Of a DNA stretch of 64,000 nt, positions 37,209 through 49,025 are shown piece after piece. The notes under the pieces were generated by a model. That model was not told the origin of the DNA, made no database searches, and saw nothing but the letters and a program-made list of their open reading frames with translations. The stretch is taken from the NCBI RefSeq assembly GCF_016592155.1, contig NZ_AP024237.1:3348001-3412000 (forward strand), in the 5' to 3' direction. A program made the translations under genes and the position numbers. How positions within the stretch are numbered: the stretch's first letter is position 1; each line of letters starts with the position of its first letter. The stretch is from Mycobacterium heckeshornense (GTDB lineage: Bacteria; Actinomycetota; Actinomycetes; Mycobacteriales; Mycobacteriaceae).

Positions 37209-37916
37209 TTACCGGCCGCGCACCGCCGATGTGGCCTTCACCAGCAGATCCGACAGCAATCCCTGCGGGTTGAGTTGCGCGTCGGTGCTGCCCATGACGA
37301 CAACAGAGGTTTGGTCATCGAGGGCCGCGGTGAACACATAATCCGGATCTTCTGCGGCATCCACGCTCAGCTTGGCCCCGGTGGTGGTGACGCCCGCGAT
37401 GCTCGGGGCGGCAATGCGTTCAGCTGTCCCACTTGCCTTGGGCGAGCCGGACACCGAGACCCGATCGCAGCCTGCCGGCGGCTGGCTGGCCCGCACCGGC
37501 TGGGGCAGCCGCATTGCGACGATGTAGATGTTTCCCTGATCTCCCTGCCCGCGAACACCCGCGGCCTGGGTGCCGACCGAAGGTTCAACATGGGGCGGGA
37601 CGAGGACCGCGCGGCATTGCGGCGGGTCCACCTGGGCTCCGGTGAACGCGGTGATACCAGAGCTGGCAATGTCTTGTTGGGTCAGGGTTTTCGACGGTTC
37701 CGCCTCGCCCGCGAAGCCCGGCGGAAGGTCATCTTTGACGCGGTCGACGCGCGAGATGTCGTATGCGGCGCCCGCCGGTGACGCGGCTTGCGGCCGCATC
37801 GCCGACGCGTCCGCGGGTTTGCTTTCTGACGGATGCCCGCACCCGGCGAGGACACTCACACCGAGTGCCGCCAGAAACGACGTGATTTTTGCAGTCCAGC
37901 ATCGTGGGAAAGTCAT
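37209..37916 (-). CDS. Mycobacterial lipoprotein, DUF5642-like
   Basis: A 235-residue exported protein. Residues 1-26 form a signal peptide ending in the lipobox LAGC (cysteine at 26), so it is probably lipidated and surface-located. The mature part has ITAFTGAQVDPPQCRAVL and a second conserved cysteine (PPAGCDRVSVSG), then AALDDQTSVVVMGS, the pattern of DUF5642/sensor-like PknH-type domains in mycobacterial lipoproteins. ATG 37916 follows AGGGG. Convergent with echA16. Ligand unknown. Confidence 0.75.
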   Translation of the reverse strand: MTFPRCWTAKITSFLAALGVSVLAGCGHPSESKPADASAMRPQAASPAGAAYDISRVDRVKDDLPPGFAGEAEPSKTLTQQDIASSGITAFTGAQVDPPQCRAVLVPPHVEPSVGTQAAGVRGQGDQGNIYIVAMRLPQPVRASQPPAGCDRVSVSGSPKASGTAERIAAPSIAGVTTTGAKLSVDAAEDPDYVFTAALDDQTSVVVMGSTDAQLNPQGLLSDLLVKATSAVRGR

Positions 37917-38061
37917 CGCATGAGCCCCTGGAAACGGTCCGTAGGTTTTCAACCGCCGACAGCCAAACACCGGTCCTAACACGCGGTTTCGCGGCAGCGT
38001 CGACGTCGTGGTGGTTGGCGCTGGAGGCCGGGCCAAAGGCCCGGCCTCCAGCGCCGCTACC

Positions 38062-38301
38062 TCACCACCACCACCACCAGCGGTGCCACCAGCCGCGGTG
38101 ATGCCACCAGTGCTGCGGCAGGGGTGAGCCGTAGCCCGTGGCCGCGACATTCGTGACGGCGGTCATGGCGGGCCCCGCCGACGTGGGCGCCGGGACGGCG
38201 TGTGCCGCGGGGATGGCGCCAAACACCATGGCGCCGCTGACAAGGCCGACCCCCACCGCACCAATCGCCGAGCGACGCGCCGCGTCCGACAAAAGCGACA
38301 T
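38062..38301 (-). CDS. Small secreted protein with Trp/His-rich C-terminal tail
   Basis: ATG 38301 has AAGGAGG eight bases upstream, among the best ribosome sites in the window. The 79-residue preprotein has a signal peptide (about residues 1-35, ending PAAHA) and a short mature part of about 44 residues. The mature part ends HWWHHRGWWHRWWWWW, 9-10 Trp in 16 residues plus four His. Such a tail could bind metal or heme, or insert in membranes (inference). Mycobacteria have other small secreted proteins with His/Trp tails, but I recognise no named family. Confidence 0.75.
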   Translation of the reverse strand: MSLLSDAARRSAIGAVGVGLVSGAMVFGAIPAAHAVPAPTSAGPAMTAVTNVAATGYGSPLPQHWWHHRGWWHRWWWWW

Positions 38302-38819
38302 GACAAAACCTCCTTCGTCTCGATTTCCCCGGCTTGAATTGATACCCAATGTAATTGGATACCCAAAGCCACGCAATTGTCAAAGGGCTTTGACCAATCT
38401 CACCATCGCCATTACAGGTATTCCTACGCGGCCCCGGCATGGGCGCGAAAGAAGCTGTTTTCATATACTTCTGCATGTCGTCGCAGAAGTAGTGTGGACC
38501 TCAGTAGCTACTGGGTATCAGTACCTCCGTAAGTACATAGCCGCATGTCACAGTGAATACTCCGGGGCTAATATCCGCGTCTAAGGAAATCAGTACTCGA
38601 TGGATATTCCCGTGCTGTGTCATCGCTCGACGATGCGTCACAGTATTTTGGCAGCATTTACCTCTGCGCGTCGCTGAATATCAAATTATCTGCATGCTGA
38701 ATGTGATTTCGATGCAATGGGGAGTCAGTGCGATGCCGGTCGGAAGCACTGAAATGCACCACCGTTGATATGCTGATTTAGCCCAGTCTGTGCCAACGGA
38801 AACGGAAGGTTCCGCCCCT
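38302..38819. other. 518-bp AT-richer intergenic region with repeated GATACCCA motif
   Basis: No convincing gene is seen. GC is clearly lower than in the rest of the window. GATACCCA occurs at 38341-38348 and 38358-38365 upstream of the Trp-tail gene, and its complement TGGGTATC at 38512-38519. Together with TACCTCCGTAAGTAC it may mark a regulator site or old mobile DNA. The promoter of the minus-strand secreted peptide gene must be in the left part. Confidence 0.5.
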
Positions 38820-39149
38820 ATGAGCCCTGCCGCCGACCGCTTCGACGCCGGCGCCGAACGGTTCCGCGCCCACGCGGCGGCCGGCGCCCCGCCCGCCTCC
38901 TTGGACGGGGCCGAGGTCACCGAACGGCTCACCGCCATCCGACAATCGCGGACACGACGGACCCGACGCACCGTCGACCTCACGGCCGCCCAGCACCGAG
39001 GCCTCGACATCTGGCAGCGAGAGGCAGCCGACCGCCTCGGCCTGGCTCGCGTCACCGGACAAGAAGTCCTGTCCGCGCTGATCGACCAACTGCTGACCGA
39101 CCGCCAACTTTCGGCCCGGATCCTGCGAACCATCCAGGCCCGGCGCTGA
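38820..39149 (+). CDS. Plasmid-partition-like ribbon-helix-helix protein
   Basis: A 109-residue protein with an Arg-rich linker (IRQSRTRRTRRTVDL) and a C-terminal domain (TAAQHRGLDIWQREAADRLGLARVTGQEVLSALIDQLL) typical of the small CopG/ParG-like partition proteins next to parA on mycobacterial plasmids. No parA lies nearby, so it is isolated on the chromosome. ATG 38820 is used (GGAAGG ten bases upstream); GTG 38790 is a less likely start. Could be a remnant of an integrated plasmid or a stand-alone regulator. Confidence 0.65.
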   Translation: MSPAADRFDAGAERFRAHAAAGAPPASLDGAEVTERLTAIRQSRTRRTRRTVDLTAAQHRGLDIWQREAADRLGLARVTGQEVLSALIDQLLTDRQLSARILRTIQARR

Positions 39150-39181
39150 CCGGTCCAGCGGAGTGGCCAACCGCCGGCCGC

Positions 39182-41939
<2,758 letters not shown>

Positions 41940-41940
<1 letters not shown>

Positions 41941-44608
41941 CAGGCGCGTTCCTTTTGGACCAGCTCGTAGGTCTCGATGACGTCGCCTTCCTTGATGTCG
42001 GCGTAGCCCAGCGTCAGACCGCATTCGTAACCGTCACGGACCTCGGTGACGTCGTCCTTTTCCCGACGCAGCGACTGGACGGTCAGGTTCTCGGCGACCA
42101 CGATGTTGTCGCGCAGCAGCCGGGCCTTGGCGTTGCGCCGCACCGAACCGGAGGTGACCAGGCAACCCGCGATCAGGCCGACCTTCGAGCTGCGGAACAG
42201 TGCCCGCACCTCGGCGCGGCCCAGCTGCACTTCCTCGTACACCGGCTTGAGCAGCCCGCGCAGCGCCTTCTCGATGTCGTCGATGGCCTGGTAGATCACC
42301 GAGTAGTAGCGGATCTCCACGCCCTCGCGGTTGGCCAGCTCGGTGGCTTTGCCCTCGGCGCGCACGTTGAAGCCGATGATGATGGCATCCGAGGCCGAGG
42401 CCAGGTTGACGTTGGTCTCGGTGATCGCACCGACACCACGGTCGATGACCCGCAGCGCCACCTCGTCGTCGACCCGGATGCCCATCAGGGCCTCCTCCAG
42501 AGCCTCGACCGTACCGGCGTTGTCGCCCTTGAGGATCAGGTTCAGCTGACTGGTTTCCTTCAGCGCCGAATCCAGGTCCTCCAGGCTGATCCGCTTGCGG
42601 GCGCGAGCCGCCAGCGCGTTGCGTTTGCGGGCGCTGCGCCGGTCGGCGATCTGGCGGGCGATGCGGTCCTCGTCGACGACCAGGAAGTTGTCCCCGGCGC
42701 CGGGCACCGACGTGAACCCGATGACCTGCACCGGCCGCGACGGCAGCGCCGCCTCGACGTCGTCGCCGTGCTCGTCGACCATGCGGCGCACCCGCCCGTA
42801 GGCGTCGCCGGCGACCACCGAGTCGCCGACGTGCAGGGTGCCGCGCTGCACCAGCACGGTGGCCACCGGCCCGCGGCCGCGGTCCAGTTGCGCCTCGATC
42901 ACCACACCCTGGGCTTCCATGTCGGGGTTGGCGCGCAGGTCCAGCGCGGCGTCGGCGGTCAGCAGCACCGCCTCCAGCAGCGCTTCGATGTTGGTGCCCT
43001 GTTTGGCGGAGATATCGACGAACATCGTGTCGCCGCCGAATTCCTCCGGCACCAAACCATATTCGGTGAGCTGCCCGCGGATCTTGGCCGGGTCGGCACC
43101 CTCCTTGTCGATCTTGTTCACCGCCACGACAATCGGCACCTCGGCGGCCTGCGCGTGGTTGATGGCCTCCACCGTCTGCGGCATGACACCGTCGTCGGCG
43201 GCCACCACCAGGATCGCGATGTCGGTGGCCTTGGCGCCGCGGGCGCGCATCGCGGTAAACGCCTCGTGGCCGGGGGTGTCGATGAACGTGATCGGCCGCT
43301 CGACGCCGTCATGCTCGACCGACACCTGGTAGGCGCCGATGTGCTGGGTGATGCCGCCGGCCTCGGCCTCGCGGACGTTGGTCTTGCGGATGGTGTCCAG
43401 CAACCGGGTTTTCCCGTGGTCGACGTGACCCATGACGGTCACGACCGGCGGACGCACCTGCAGATCCTCTTCGGTGCCCTGGTCCTCGCCGTAGGTCAGG
43501 TCGAAGGACTCCAGCAGCTCACGGTCTTCGTCCTCCGGGCTGACGACTTGGACGTTGTAGTTCATTTCGCTGCCGAGCAGCTCGAGCGTCTCGTCGCCGA
43601 CCGACTGGGTGGCGGTGACCATCTCCCCGAGGTTGAACAGCGCCTGCACCAGCGCGGCCGGGTTGGCGTCGATCTTCTCGGCGAAATCCGACAGCGACGC
43701 ACCGCGGGCCAGCCGGATCGTCTCACCGTTGCCGTGCGGCAGCCGAATGCCGCCGACCACCGGGGCCTGCATCGAGTCGTATTCCTGGCGTTTCTGCCGC
43801 TTGCTCTTGCGGCCGCGCTTGGGCGCGCCACCGGGACGGCCGAACGCGCCGGCAGCGCCGCCACGTTGCCCGGGACGCCCACCGGCCCCGGGACGGCCGC
43901 GAAAACCCCGGCGGGCGGGGCACCGACCCCACCCCCGCGGTACGGGCCGCCGCCGCCGACACGACCGCCGGTCGGGATTCCCGGCCGGCCACCCGCAGCG
44001 GGCCGCGGCACACCCGGACGGGGTGGGCGGCCTTGCCCGGCGGCGGGCCCGCCCGGTCGTGGCGGCATGCTGCCCGGTGACACACCGGGACGCGGTGCCC
44101 CGGGCCGGCCAACGCCGGGACGGGGAACCTGCGGCCGCGGAATGGGCCGCTCGACCGGTTGTGCGGTCGAGAACGGGTTGTTGCCGACGCGCGGCGTGCG
44201 GATTCCCGGCTTGGGCCCCGGGCCTGGGCGCGGCCCGGGAGTCGGCGGGCGTGTCGCGCCGGGGGCTCGGTGGGAGGAGCCGCGGACGCCGCCGCGGGCG
44301 GTTCGGCCGCGGCCGGCTCGGCCGGCTTGCGGCCGGCGGTTTTCGGCGGTGCGGTCGCCACGCCACCGTCACCGGCGACCTTGGCGGCCCCGGCAGCCGC
44401 TTCGCCGTTGCCGGCGGCCTTATCCGCTGTCTTGTCGGCAGCGGCCTTCCCCGCCGAACGATTCACGCAGCCGACGCGCGACCGGCGCCTCTACCGTCGA
44501 CGACGCCGATTTGACGAATTCGCCCTGTTCGCTGAGCCGGGCGAGAACTTCCTTACTGGTAACACCGAGTTCCTTGGCCAACTCGTGTACGCGGGCCTTG
44601 CCTGCCAC
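41940..44608 (-). CDS. infB: Translation initiation factor IF-2, frame broken at three homopolymers
   Basis: IF-2 is the GTPase that places initiator tRNA on the 30S subunit. From ATG 44608 the N-terminal domain ([20 protein letters not shown]) is followed by the Pro/Gly/Arg-rich linker, [12 protein letters not shown] (G1), [12 protein letters not shown], and domains II-IV to 41940. The frame shifts three times: an extra G in the run at 44449-44452, a missing C (G on plus strand) at 44261-44265, and a missing base at the 43906-43909 run. Corrected, the protein reads through with the mycobacterial linker ([16 protein letters not shown]). Errors in the assembly are more likely than loss of an essential gene. 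Confidence 0.9.
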
Positions 44609-44674
44609 TACTTCTCCTGTCCATGAGGCGACAGCGGTGGTGGGCCGCGCCTCGGGTTTAGCTATGACGCATGG

Positions 44675-45055
44675 TCATCGGGACTTCACGGTGTGCTCAT
44701 GTTCTTTGCTACCTGTTCTGTTGCCGGGTGGGTCGAGCGTCCTTAGAAGTTCCAGGTGCTCGACCACCGCGGACGTGTCCGGTGAACCGGCGATGCGCAG
44801 CGCTCGGGCGAAAGCTCGCCGCCGGATCGCTTCTCGCGCGCATCGCGGATCGGGATGCAGCCATGCACCCCGCCCCGGAAGGCTACCCGCTGGGTCAACG
44901 ATCACGGCATATTCGCCGTTCCCGGTCGACACAGCGACCACGCGAAGCAGTTCGACGGCCAACTCTCGCTTTCGGCAGCCGACACACGTTCGCACCGGCC
45001 CATCGGTGCGCCGATGCCTGCGTGCATCAGTCGCCGAAGTCTCGCGCTGGATCAC
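44675..45055 (-). CDS. ylxR: YlxR/DUF448 RNA-binding protein
   Basis: A 126-residue protein with RTCVGCRKRE (about residues 22-31) and GRGAWLHPDPRCAREAI (about 61-77), the signature of YlxR (called RnpM in Bacillus, where it binds RNase P RNA). It normally sits between nusA and infB; here a glycosidase gene separates it from nusA. The start is GTG 45055. The N-terminal 20 residues are charged and may not all be translated. Confidence 0.9.
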   Translation of the reverse strand: MIQRETSATDARRHRRTDGPVRTCVGCRKRELAVELLRVVAVSTGNGEYAVIVDPAGSLPGRGAWLHPDPRCAREAIRRRAFARALRIAGSPDTSAVVEHLELLRTLDPPGNRTGSKEHEHTVKSR

Positions 45056-45103
45056 GGCTCAGTCTACCGTGATCGAACCGTTGGTCAGAACCACCCGGGC
45101 GAG

Positions 45104-46177
45104 CTAGCCCACGTCAAGCTCGTCGGCGTCGGGCAGCGACGGGCGCGTGGTAGCGGGACGGTCCAGGTAGAACACCGCGGTGGAGGCGATGTCGTCGTGC
45201 AGCGGCTGGTAGCGACCCCGCGACGTCCACCCGAGCGCTTGGATGTCCACCCGCAGCTCAGCATGGAAGTGGACGGGGTCCAGCAGGTGCCAGCGGTACA
45301 TGCCGAACCGTTGCTGGCTGCGGTAGAGCCCGTCCGGGCGGATGATCTGATGCAGCCCGAGGAACGCTGTGGAGTAGGCAGTGTAACCCTGCCCGGGCAC
45401 ATCGAAATTCCAGGCGCCACCGAAGTAGTCCTCCGTGCCGGTGCCGCAGATGGTGGGGAACTCCTCGTCGCCGTCGAGGTAGAACTTGACCTCGCCCTCA
45501 CCCCACCAGCCGGGGCGATTCACGCCCCAGGCCAGGTAGGTGCCGACGTACTTGCCCGCGCCGTGCACGCGGTCGAGGATCGGATGCACGCTGCCGGCGG
45601 GCAGCGGGTTGCTGCGGCGGAACTGGCTGTGCAGATAGCCGGCGCCGGCCATGTCGGTTTCGAAGTCCACGTCGATCTCGTAGCTGATCTGGTAATAGAC
45701 GGTGGCGGTGTGCGGCGCGCGGTTCTCCAGTGTCAAACGGGCGTGCCGCGGCGCGGGCATCGGCCAATAGCTGTTGAAGCCGCCGTGCGGGTTGACCGCG
45801 ACCGGCACCGAGGACAGCTGGGCGAACTCACACCAGCCCTGCCCGAAGAAATCGCCAAGCGGCACCTCGACCGCGGGCTCATCGGCGCCGTCCCAATAGC
45901 AGCGCAAAATAAGACTGCGCCAGTTGCTGTGGTCCGTGGTCAGCCAGATGTGCGTGATCAGCGCCGGTCCCTCGATGGCGGCCAGCTCAAATGTGGTGTG
46001 CCCGTCAATGTGGACGCTCGGCGAGATCTTCCAGCCCCGTCCCAGGTCGGCCGCGGCGGCCGCGCCGGTGCCGTCGACGGCGCGGCCGCCGCCGCCCTTG
46101 CCCCCGTCGAAGTTCTCCGGGCTAATCGACCGAGACTGGGCGCCGCCCAACCGTGCCAGCGAACGCAGATCGATCAT
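45104..46177 (-). CDS. GH172 (DUF2961) glycoside hydrolase within the nusA-infB operon
   Basis: A 357-residue protein with the DUF2961 fold. It has [14 protein letters not shown] at the start of the domain, [37 protein letters not shown] (about residues 75-111), [21 protein letters not shown] and [12 protein letters not shown] (245-256), whose Glu249 is in the family-conserved catalytic region. GH172 includes exo-D-arabinofuranosidases and difructose dianhydride enzymes; D-arabinan of the mycobacterial wall is a possible substrate. No signal peptide is seen. It starts 13 bp after nusA and ends 48 bp before ylxR, so it is co-transcribed with translation genes. Confidence 0.85.
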   Translation of the reverse strand: MIDLRSLARLGGAQSRSISPENFDGGKGGGGRAVDGTGAAAAADLGRGWKISPSVHIDGHTTFELAAIEGPALITHIWLTTDHSNWRSLILRCYWDGADEPAVEVPLGDFFGQGWCEFAQLSSVPVAVNPHGGFNSYWPMPAPRHARLTLENRAPHTATVYYQISYEIDVDFETDMAGAGYLHSQFRRSNPLPAGSVHPILDRVHGAGKYVGTYLAWGVNRPGWWGEGEVKFYLDGDEEFPTICGTGTEDYFGGAWNFDVPGQGYTAYSTAFLGLHQIIRPDGLYRSQQRFGMYRWHLLDPVHFHAELRVDIQALGWTSRGRYQPLHDDIASTAVFYLDRPATTRPSLPDADELDVG

Positions 46178-46190
46178 GCCGGTGCCCGGG

Positions 46191-47234
46191 CTAGCGGTCG
46201 TGGGCCATCCCGTGGCTGGCGCCGTGCTCGGGTTGAGCCGCCGGATGTGTCGGCGTATCACCCCGGATATCGATGCGCCAGCCGGTGAGCCGCGCCGCCA
46301 GCCGGGCGTTCTGCCCCTCCTTGCCGATGGCCAGCGACAACTGGAAGTCGGGCACCACCACCCGGGCGGCCCGCGCCGCCTGGTCGATAACCGTCACCGA
46401 GACCACCTTCGCCGGCGACAACGCGTTGGCGACGAAACGTGCCGGATCCTCGTCGTAGTCGATGATGTCGATCTTTTCCCCGGAAAGCTCGCTCATCACG
46501 TTGCGCACCCGCTGGCCCATCGGGCCGATGCAGGCACCCTTGGCGTTGAGGCCGGCAACGTTGGATTTCACTGCGATTTTCGAGCGGTGACCGGCTTCCC
46601 GGGCCACGGCGACGATCTCCACCGACCCGTCGGCGATCTCGGGAACTTCCAGCGCAAACAGCTTGCGCACCAAGTTGGGGTGGGTGCGCGACAACGTGAT
46701 CAGCGGCTCGCGGATACCGCGGGTGACGCCGACCACGTAGCAGCGCAGCCGGTCGCCGTGCTCGTACACCTCGCCGGGGACCTGCTCGGCGGCCGGGATC
46801 ACGCCCTCGGAGCCCTTCGTCTCGCTGCCCAGCCGCACCACGACCAGGCCGCGGGCGTTGGCACGGCTGTCACGCTGAATCACTCCGGCGACGATCTCGC
46901 CCTCCCGGGTGGAGAACTCGCCGTAATTGCGCTCGTTCTCGGCGTCGCGCAACCGCTGCAGGATCACCTGGCGCGCGGTGGTGGCCGCGATCCGGCCGAA
47001 ACCCTCGGGGGTGTCGTCCCATTCGCTGATGACGTTGCCGTCGTCATCGGTTTCGCGGGCGATCACCCGTACCGCACCGGTCTTGCGGTCGATGTCGATA
47101 CGCGCGTCGGGCTGGTGCCCTTCGGTGTGCCGGTAGGCGGTCAGCAGCGCGGATTTGATGGTCTCGACCACGACATCCACCGAAATCCCTTTGTCCGCTT
47201 CGATCGCGTGCAGCGCGGCCATGTCGATGTTCAT
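46191..47234 (-). CDS. nusA: Transcription termination/antitermination factor NusA
   Basis: NusA binds RNA polymerase and controls pausing, termination and antitermination. The 347-residue product has the N-terminal polymerase-binding domain (1-120), an S1 domain (about 125-200, [17 protein letters not shown]) and two KH domains (about 215-335, [29 protein letters not shown] and [22 protein letters not shown]). Length equals Mtb NusA. Its ATG overlaps the rimP stop (ATGA). Confidence 0.97.
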   Translation of the reverse strand: MNIDMAALHAIEADKGISVDVVVETIKSALLTAYRHTEGHQPDARIDIDRKTGAVRVIARETDDDGNVISEWDDTPEGFGRIAATTARQVILQRLRDAENERNYGEFSTREGEIVAGVIQRDSRANARGLVVVRLGSETKGSEGVIPAAEQVPGEVYEHGDRLRCYVVGVTRGIREPLITLSRTHPNLVRKLFALEVPEIADGSVEIVAVAREAGHRSKIAVKSNVAGLNAKGACIGPMGQRVRNVMSELSGEKIDIIDYDEDPARFVANALSPAKVVSVTVIDQAARAARVVVPDFQLSLAIGKEGQNARLAARLTGWRIDIRGDTPTHPAAQPEHGASHGMAHDR

Positions 47235-47824
47235 CAGCGCCGCTCCTCCTCACCGCCACGCTGTGCATGGTCGCCGGCGCGGTTCATGTTGCAACCTCCG
47301 TTGCCACGCCCCCCACTCGCGGTCGCCAACTCCAACTCCCGTGGAGCGGGTGGCGAAAACTCGACCTGCACAACGGCTTTCGCGATGTCATCCAGCGCCA
47401 CTTCGCGCACCGTCCAATCGCGGCCGCGGTCGTCGCGGACTACGAGCACGATCGTGTCGCCGCGCGTCTCGCCGGCCCGGCCGACCAGCTGCGATCCGTC
47501 GGTCAACGTCACGTGAAGTTTGCGGCCACGGGCCCGACGGAAGTGTTTCGCGCTGGTCAGCGGCCGGTCCACCCCGGGCGAACTGACCTCCAGCACGTAG
47601 TGGCCCCGGATGGTGTCGACCCCATCAAGCAACCTCGACGCGGCCTGCGACAGCGCCGTGACCGTGTCCAAATCGAGCGGCTCGTCGCCGTCGGCGATGA
47701 CAGTGATGCGGGGCGGACGGCGCCGAGTGTCGACGACGACATCTTCGATCTCGCAACCGGCGCGCGCGAACTCTCCATCGAGTAGCTCGATCACCTCAGT
47801 ACGCGAAGGCAGCCCGGTGGCCAC
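47234..47824 (-). CDS. rimP: Ribosome maturation factor RimP
   Basis: RimP helps assemble the 30S subunit. The 196-residue product from GTG 47824 (GAGGAG seven bases upstream) has the [17 protein letters not shown] core, [28 protein letters not shown] (about residues 69-96) and the C-terminal SH3-like part. An open frame continues to 47935 but the ribosome site fixes this start. First gene of the nusA-infB operon; the 209-bp gap upstream is shared with a divergent gene. Confidence 0.93.
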   Translation of the reverse strand: MATGLPSRTEVIELLDGEFARAGCEIEDVVVDTRRRPPRITVIADGDEPLDLDTVTALSQAASRLLDGVDTIRGHYVLEVSSPGVDRPLTSAKHFRRARGRKLHVTLTDGSQLVGRAGETRGDTIVLVVRDDRGRDWTVREVALDDIAKAVVQVEFSPPAPRELELATASGGRGNGGCNMNRAGDHAQRGGEEERR

Positions 47825-48033
47825 GGCGAGCTCCTCATCTTGAGTTGTCCGGTCATCGCCGGGTGTCGCCGGCAGGACGGCTCCGGCGCCCCTCCGGCGC
47901 GCATCAGTCAGCGTTCCAGGGGAATCAGCTACCAACGATACGCCAGGAAATGCGTCTCAGCGGCCAGCGCGGCTGCCGGGCCCATTATTCGTCCAGCTGC
48001 TGAGCCGCTGCTGCGCGATGGCAGGATGTTGCT

Positions 48034-48540
48034 GTGCCAAGCGCAGCACCAGTCGTCACCCGAAGGCGTGTCCTGGCCGGCGGCACCGCTTTGGCTGTGC
48101 TCGGAGCGGTCGTGCCGGGGTGCGGCTCTGGTCAACCGCCCCGGCAGGTCGACGAGCTGGAAGCACAGTCGAGGCAGGCGCGGCACGATAGCGAGCTCGC
48201 CACCGCAGCCGCCACCGGCGCGCCGCCGCAAATGGCGACCGCGTTGACGCAGGTCGCCGCGGAGCGTGCCCGACATGCGGCGGCGCTGGAATCCGAAATC
48301 GAGCGGGTCAGCGGACGGACACCGACAAGCTCGAGCGCATCCCCCAGCCCGACGCGCAGCCAGGCTGCGACGCCGCCGCCGCTGGCCGAGGTGCTCCACT
48401 CGCTGCAGGCCTCGGCGGATTCGGCGACCCGGCTGGCGACCGCGTCATCGGGTTATCGAGCGGGGCTGCTGGCTTCCATCGCCGCGGCATGCACGGCGGC
48501 CTACACGGTCGCGCTGGCGCCGAACGGGGCAACGCGGTGA
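48034..48540 (+). CDS. Tat-exported lipoprotein-like protein (Rv2843-like)
   Basis: A 168-residue protein. The signal VTRRRVLAGGTALAVLGAVVPGC (about residues 8-30) combines a twin-arginine motif with a lipobox-type cysteine at 30. The mature part is an Ala-rich helical domain with charged heptads (ELEAQSRQARHDSELA). It overlaps the following ferritin-like gene by four bases (GTGA). Together they probably form an exported helical pair; function unknown. Confidence 0.8.
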   Translation: MPSAAPVVTRRRVLAGGTALAVLGAVVPGCGSGQPPRQVDELEAQSRQARHDSELATAAATGAPPQMATALTQVAAERARHAAALESEIERVSGRTPTSSSASPSPTRSQAATPPPLAEVLHSLQASADSATRLATASSGYRAGLLASIAAACTAAYTVALAPNGATR

Positions 48541-49019
48541 CCTCGGCCGAGCCGACCCAGGCCACGGATGCGTCCAGCCGCCCGCGTGACCCCGAAGACA
48601 CCGCCCTGTGCGACGCGCTGGCCACCGAGCACGCCGTCGTCTACGGCTACGGCATCGTGTCGGCGCACACCACACCCGATCTCAACGCGATGGTCGCTGC
48701 CGCGCTCCGCCAGCATCGAAAGCGTCGCGACGCGGTGATCGCGATGCTGGCAGCCCAGTCGGTCACCGGGCCCGTCGCCGCCGCCGGCTATCAGCTGCCC
48801 ATCCCGGTGAACAACGCCATCGACGCGGCGCACCTGGCGGTACGGATGGAAAACGATGCGGCGGCCGCGTGGCGGGTGGTGGTCGAGCGGGCCAAGACGG
48901 CCGATCACCGCTCGTTCGCCGTGACCGCGCTGACGCAGAGCGCGGTGTGGGCTGCGCGGTGGAACCGGGAACTGGGTGCCTGGCCGATCACCAAGGCCTT
49001 CCCGGGCGGCGGCGAATAG
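48537..49019 (+). CDS. DUF4439 ferritin-like domain protein (Rv2844-like)
   Basis: A 160-residue all-helical protein. LCDALATEHAVVYGYGIVSAHT (about residues 26-47) and the later helices with HRKRRDAVIAML, AAHLAVRMENDAAAAWR fit the ferritin-like DUF4439 fold. The acidic/histidine residues on the helices could bind metal, but no confirmed diiron set is visible. Translation is coupled to the Tat lipoprotein-like gene by GTGA overlap. Convergent with proS. Confidence 0.75.
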   Translation: MTSAEPTQATDASSRPRDPEDTALCDALATEHAVVYGYGIVSAHTTPDLNAMVAAALRQHRKRRDAVIAMLAAQSVTGPVAAAGYQLPIPVNNAIDAAHLAVRMENDAAAAWRVVVERAKTADHRSFAVTALTQSAVWAARWNRELGAWPITKAFPGGGE

Positions 49020-49025
49020 CCGCGG

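Noticed and set aside
41955..45107. A 1050-codon open frame on the plus strand opposite infB
   Set aside because: It is the antisense of IF-2; high GC keeps the frame open, and it shows no domain or ribosome site.
44855..46288. A 477-codon plus-strand frame opposite ylxR and GH172
   Set aside because: Antisense of two well-supported genes; no conserved motif.
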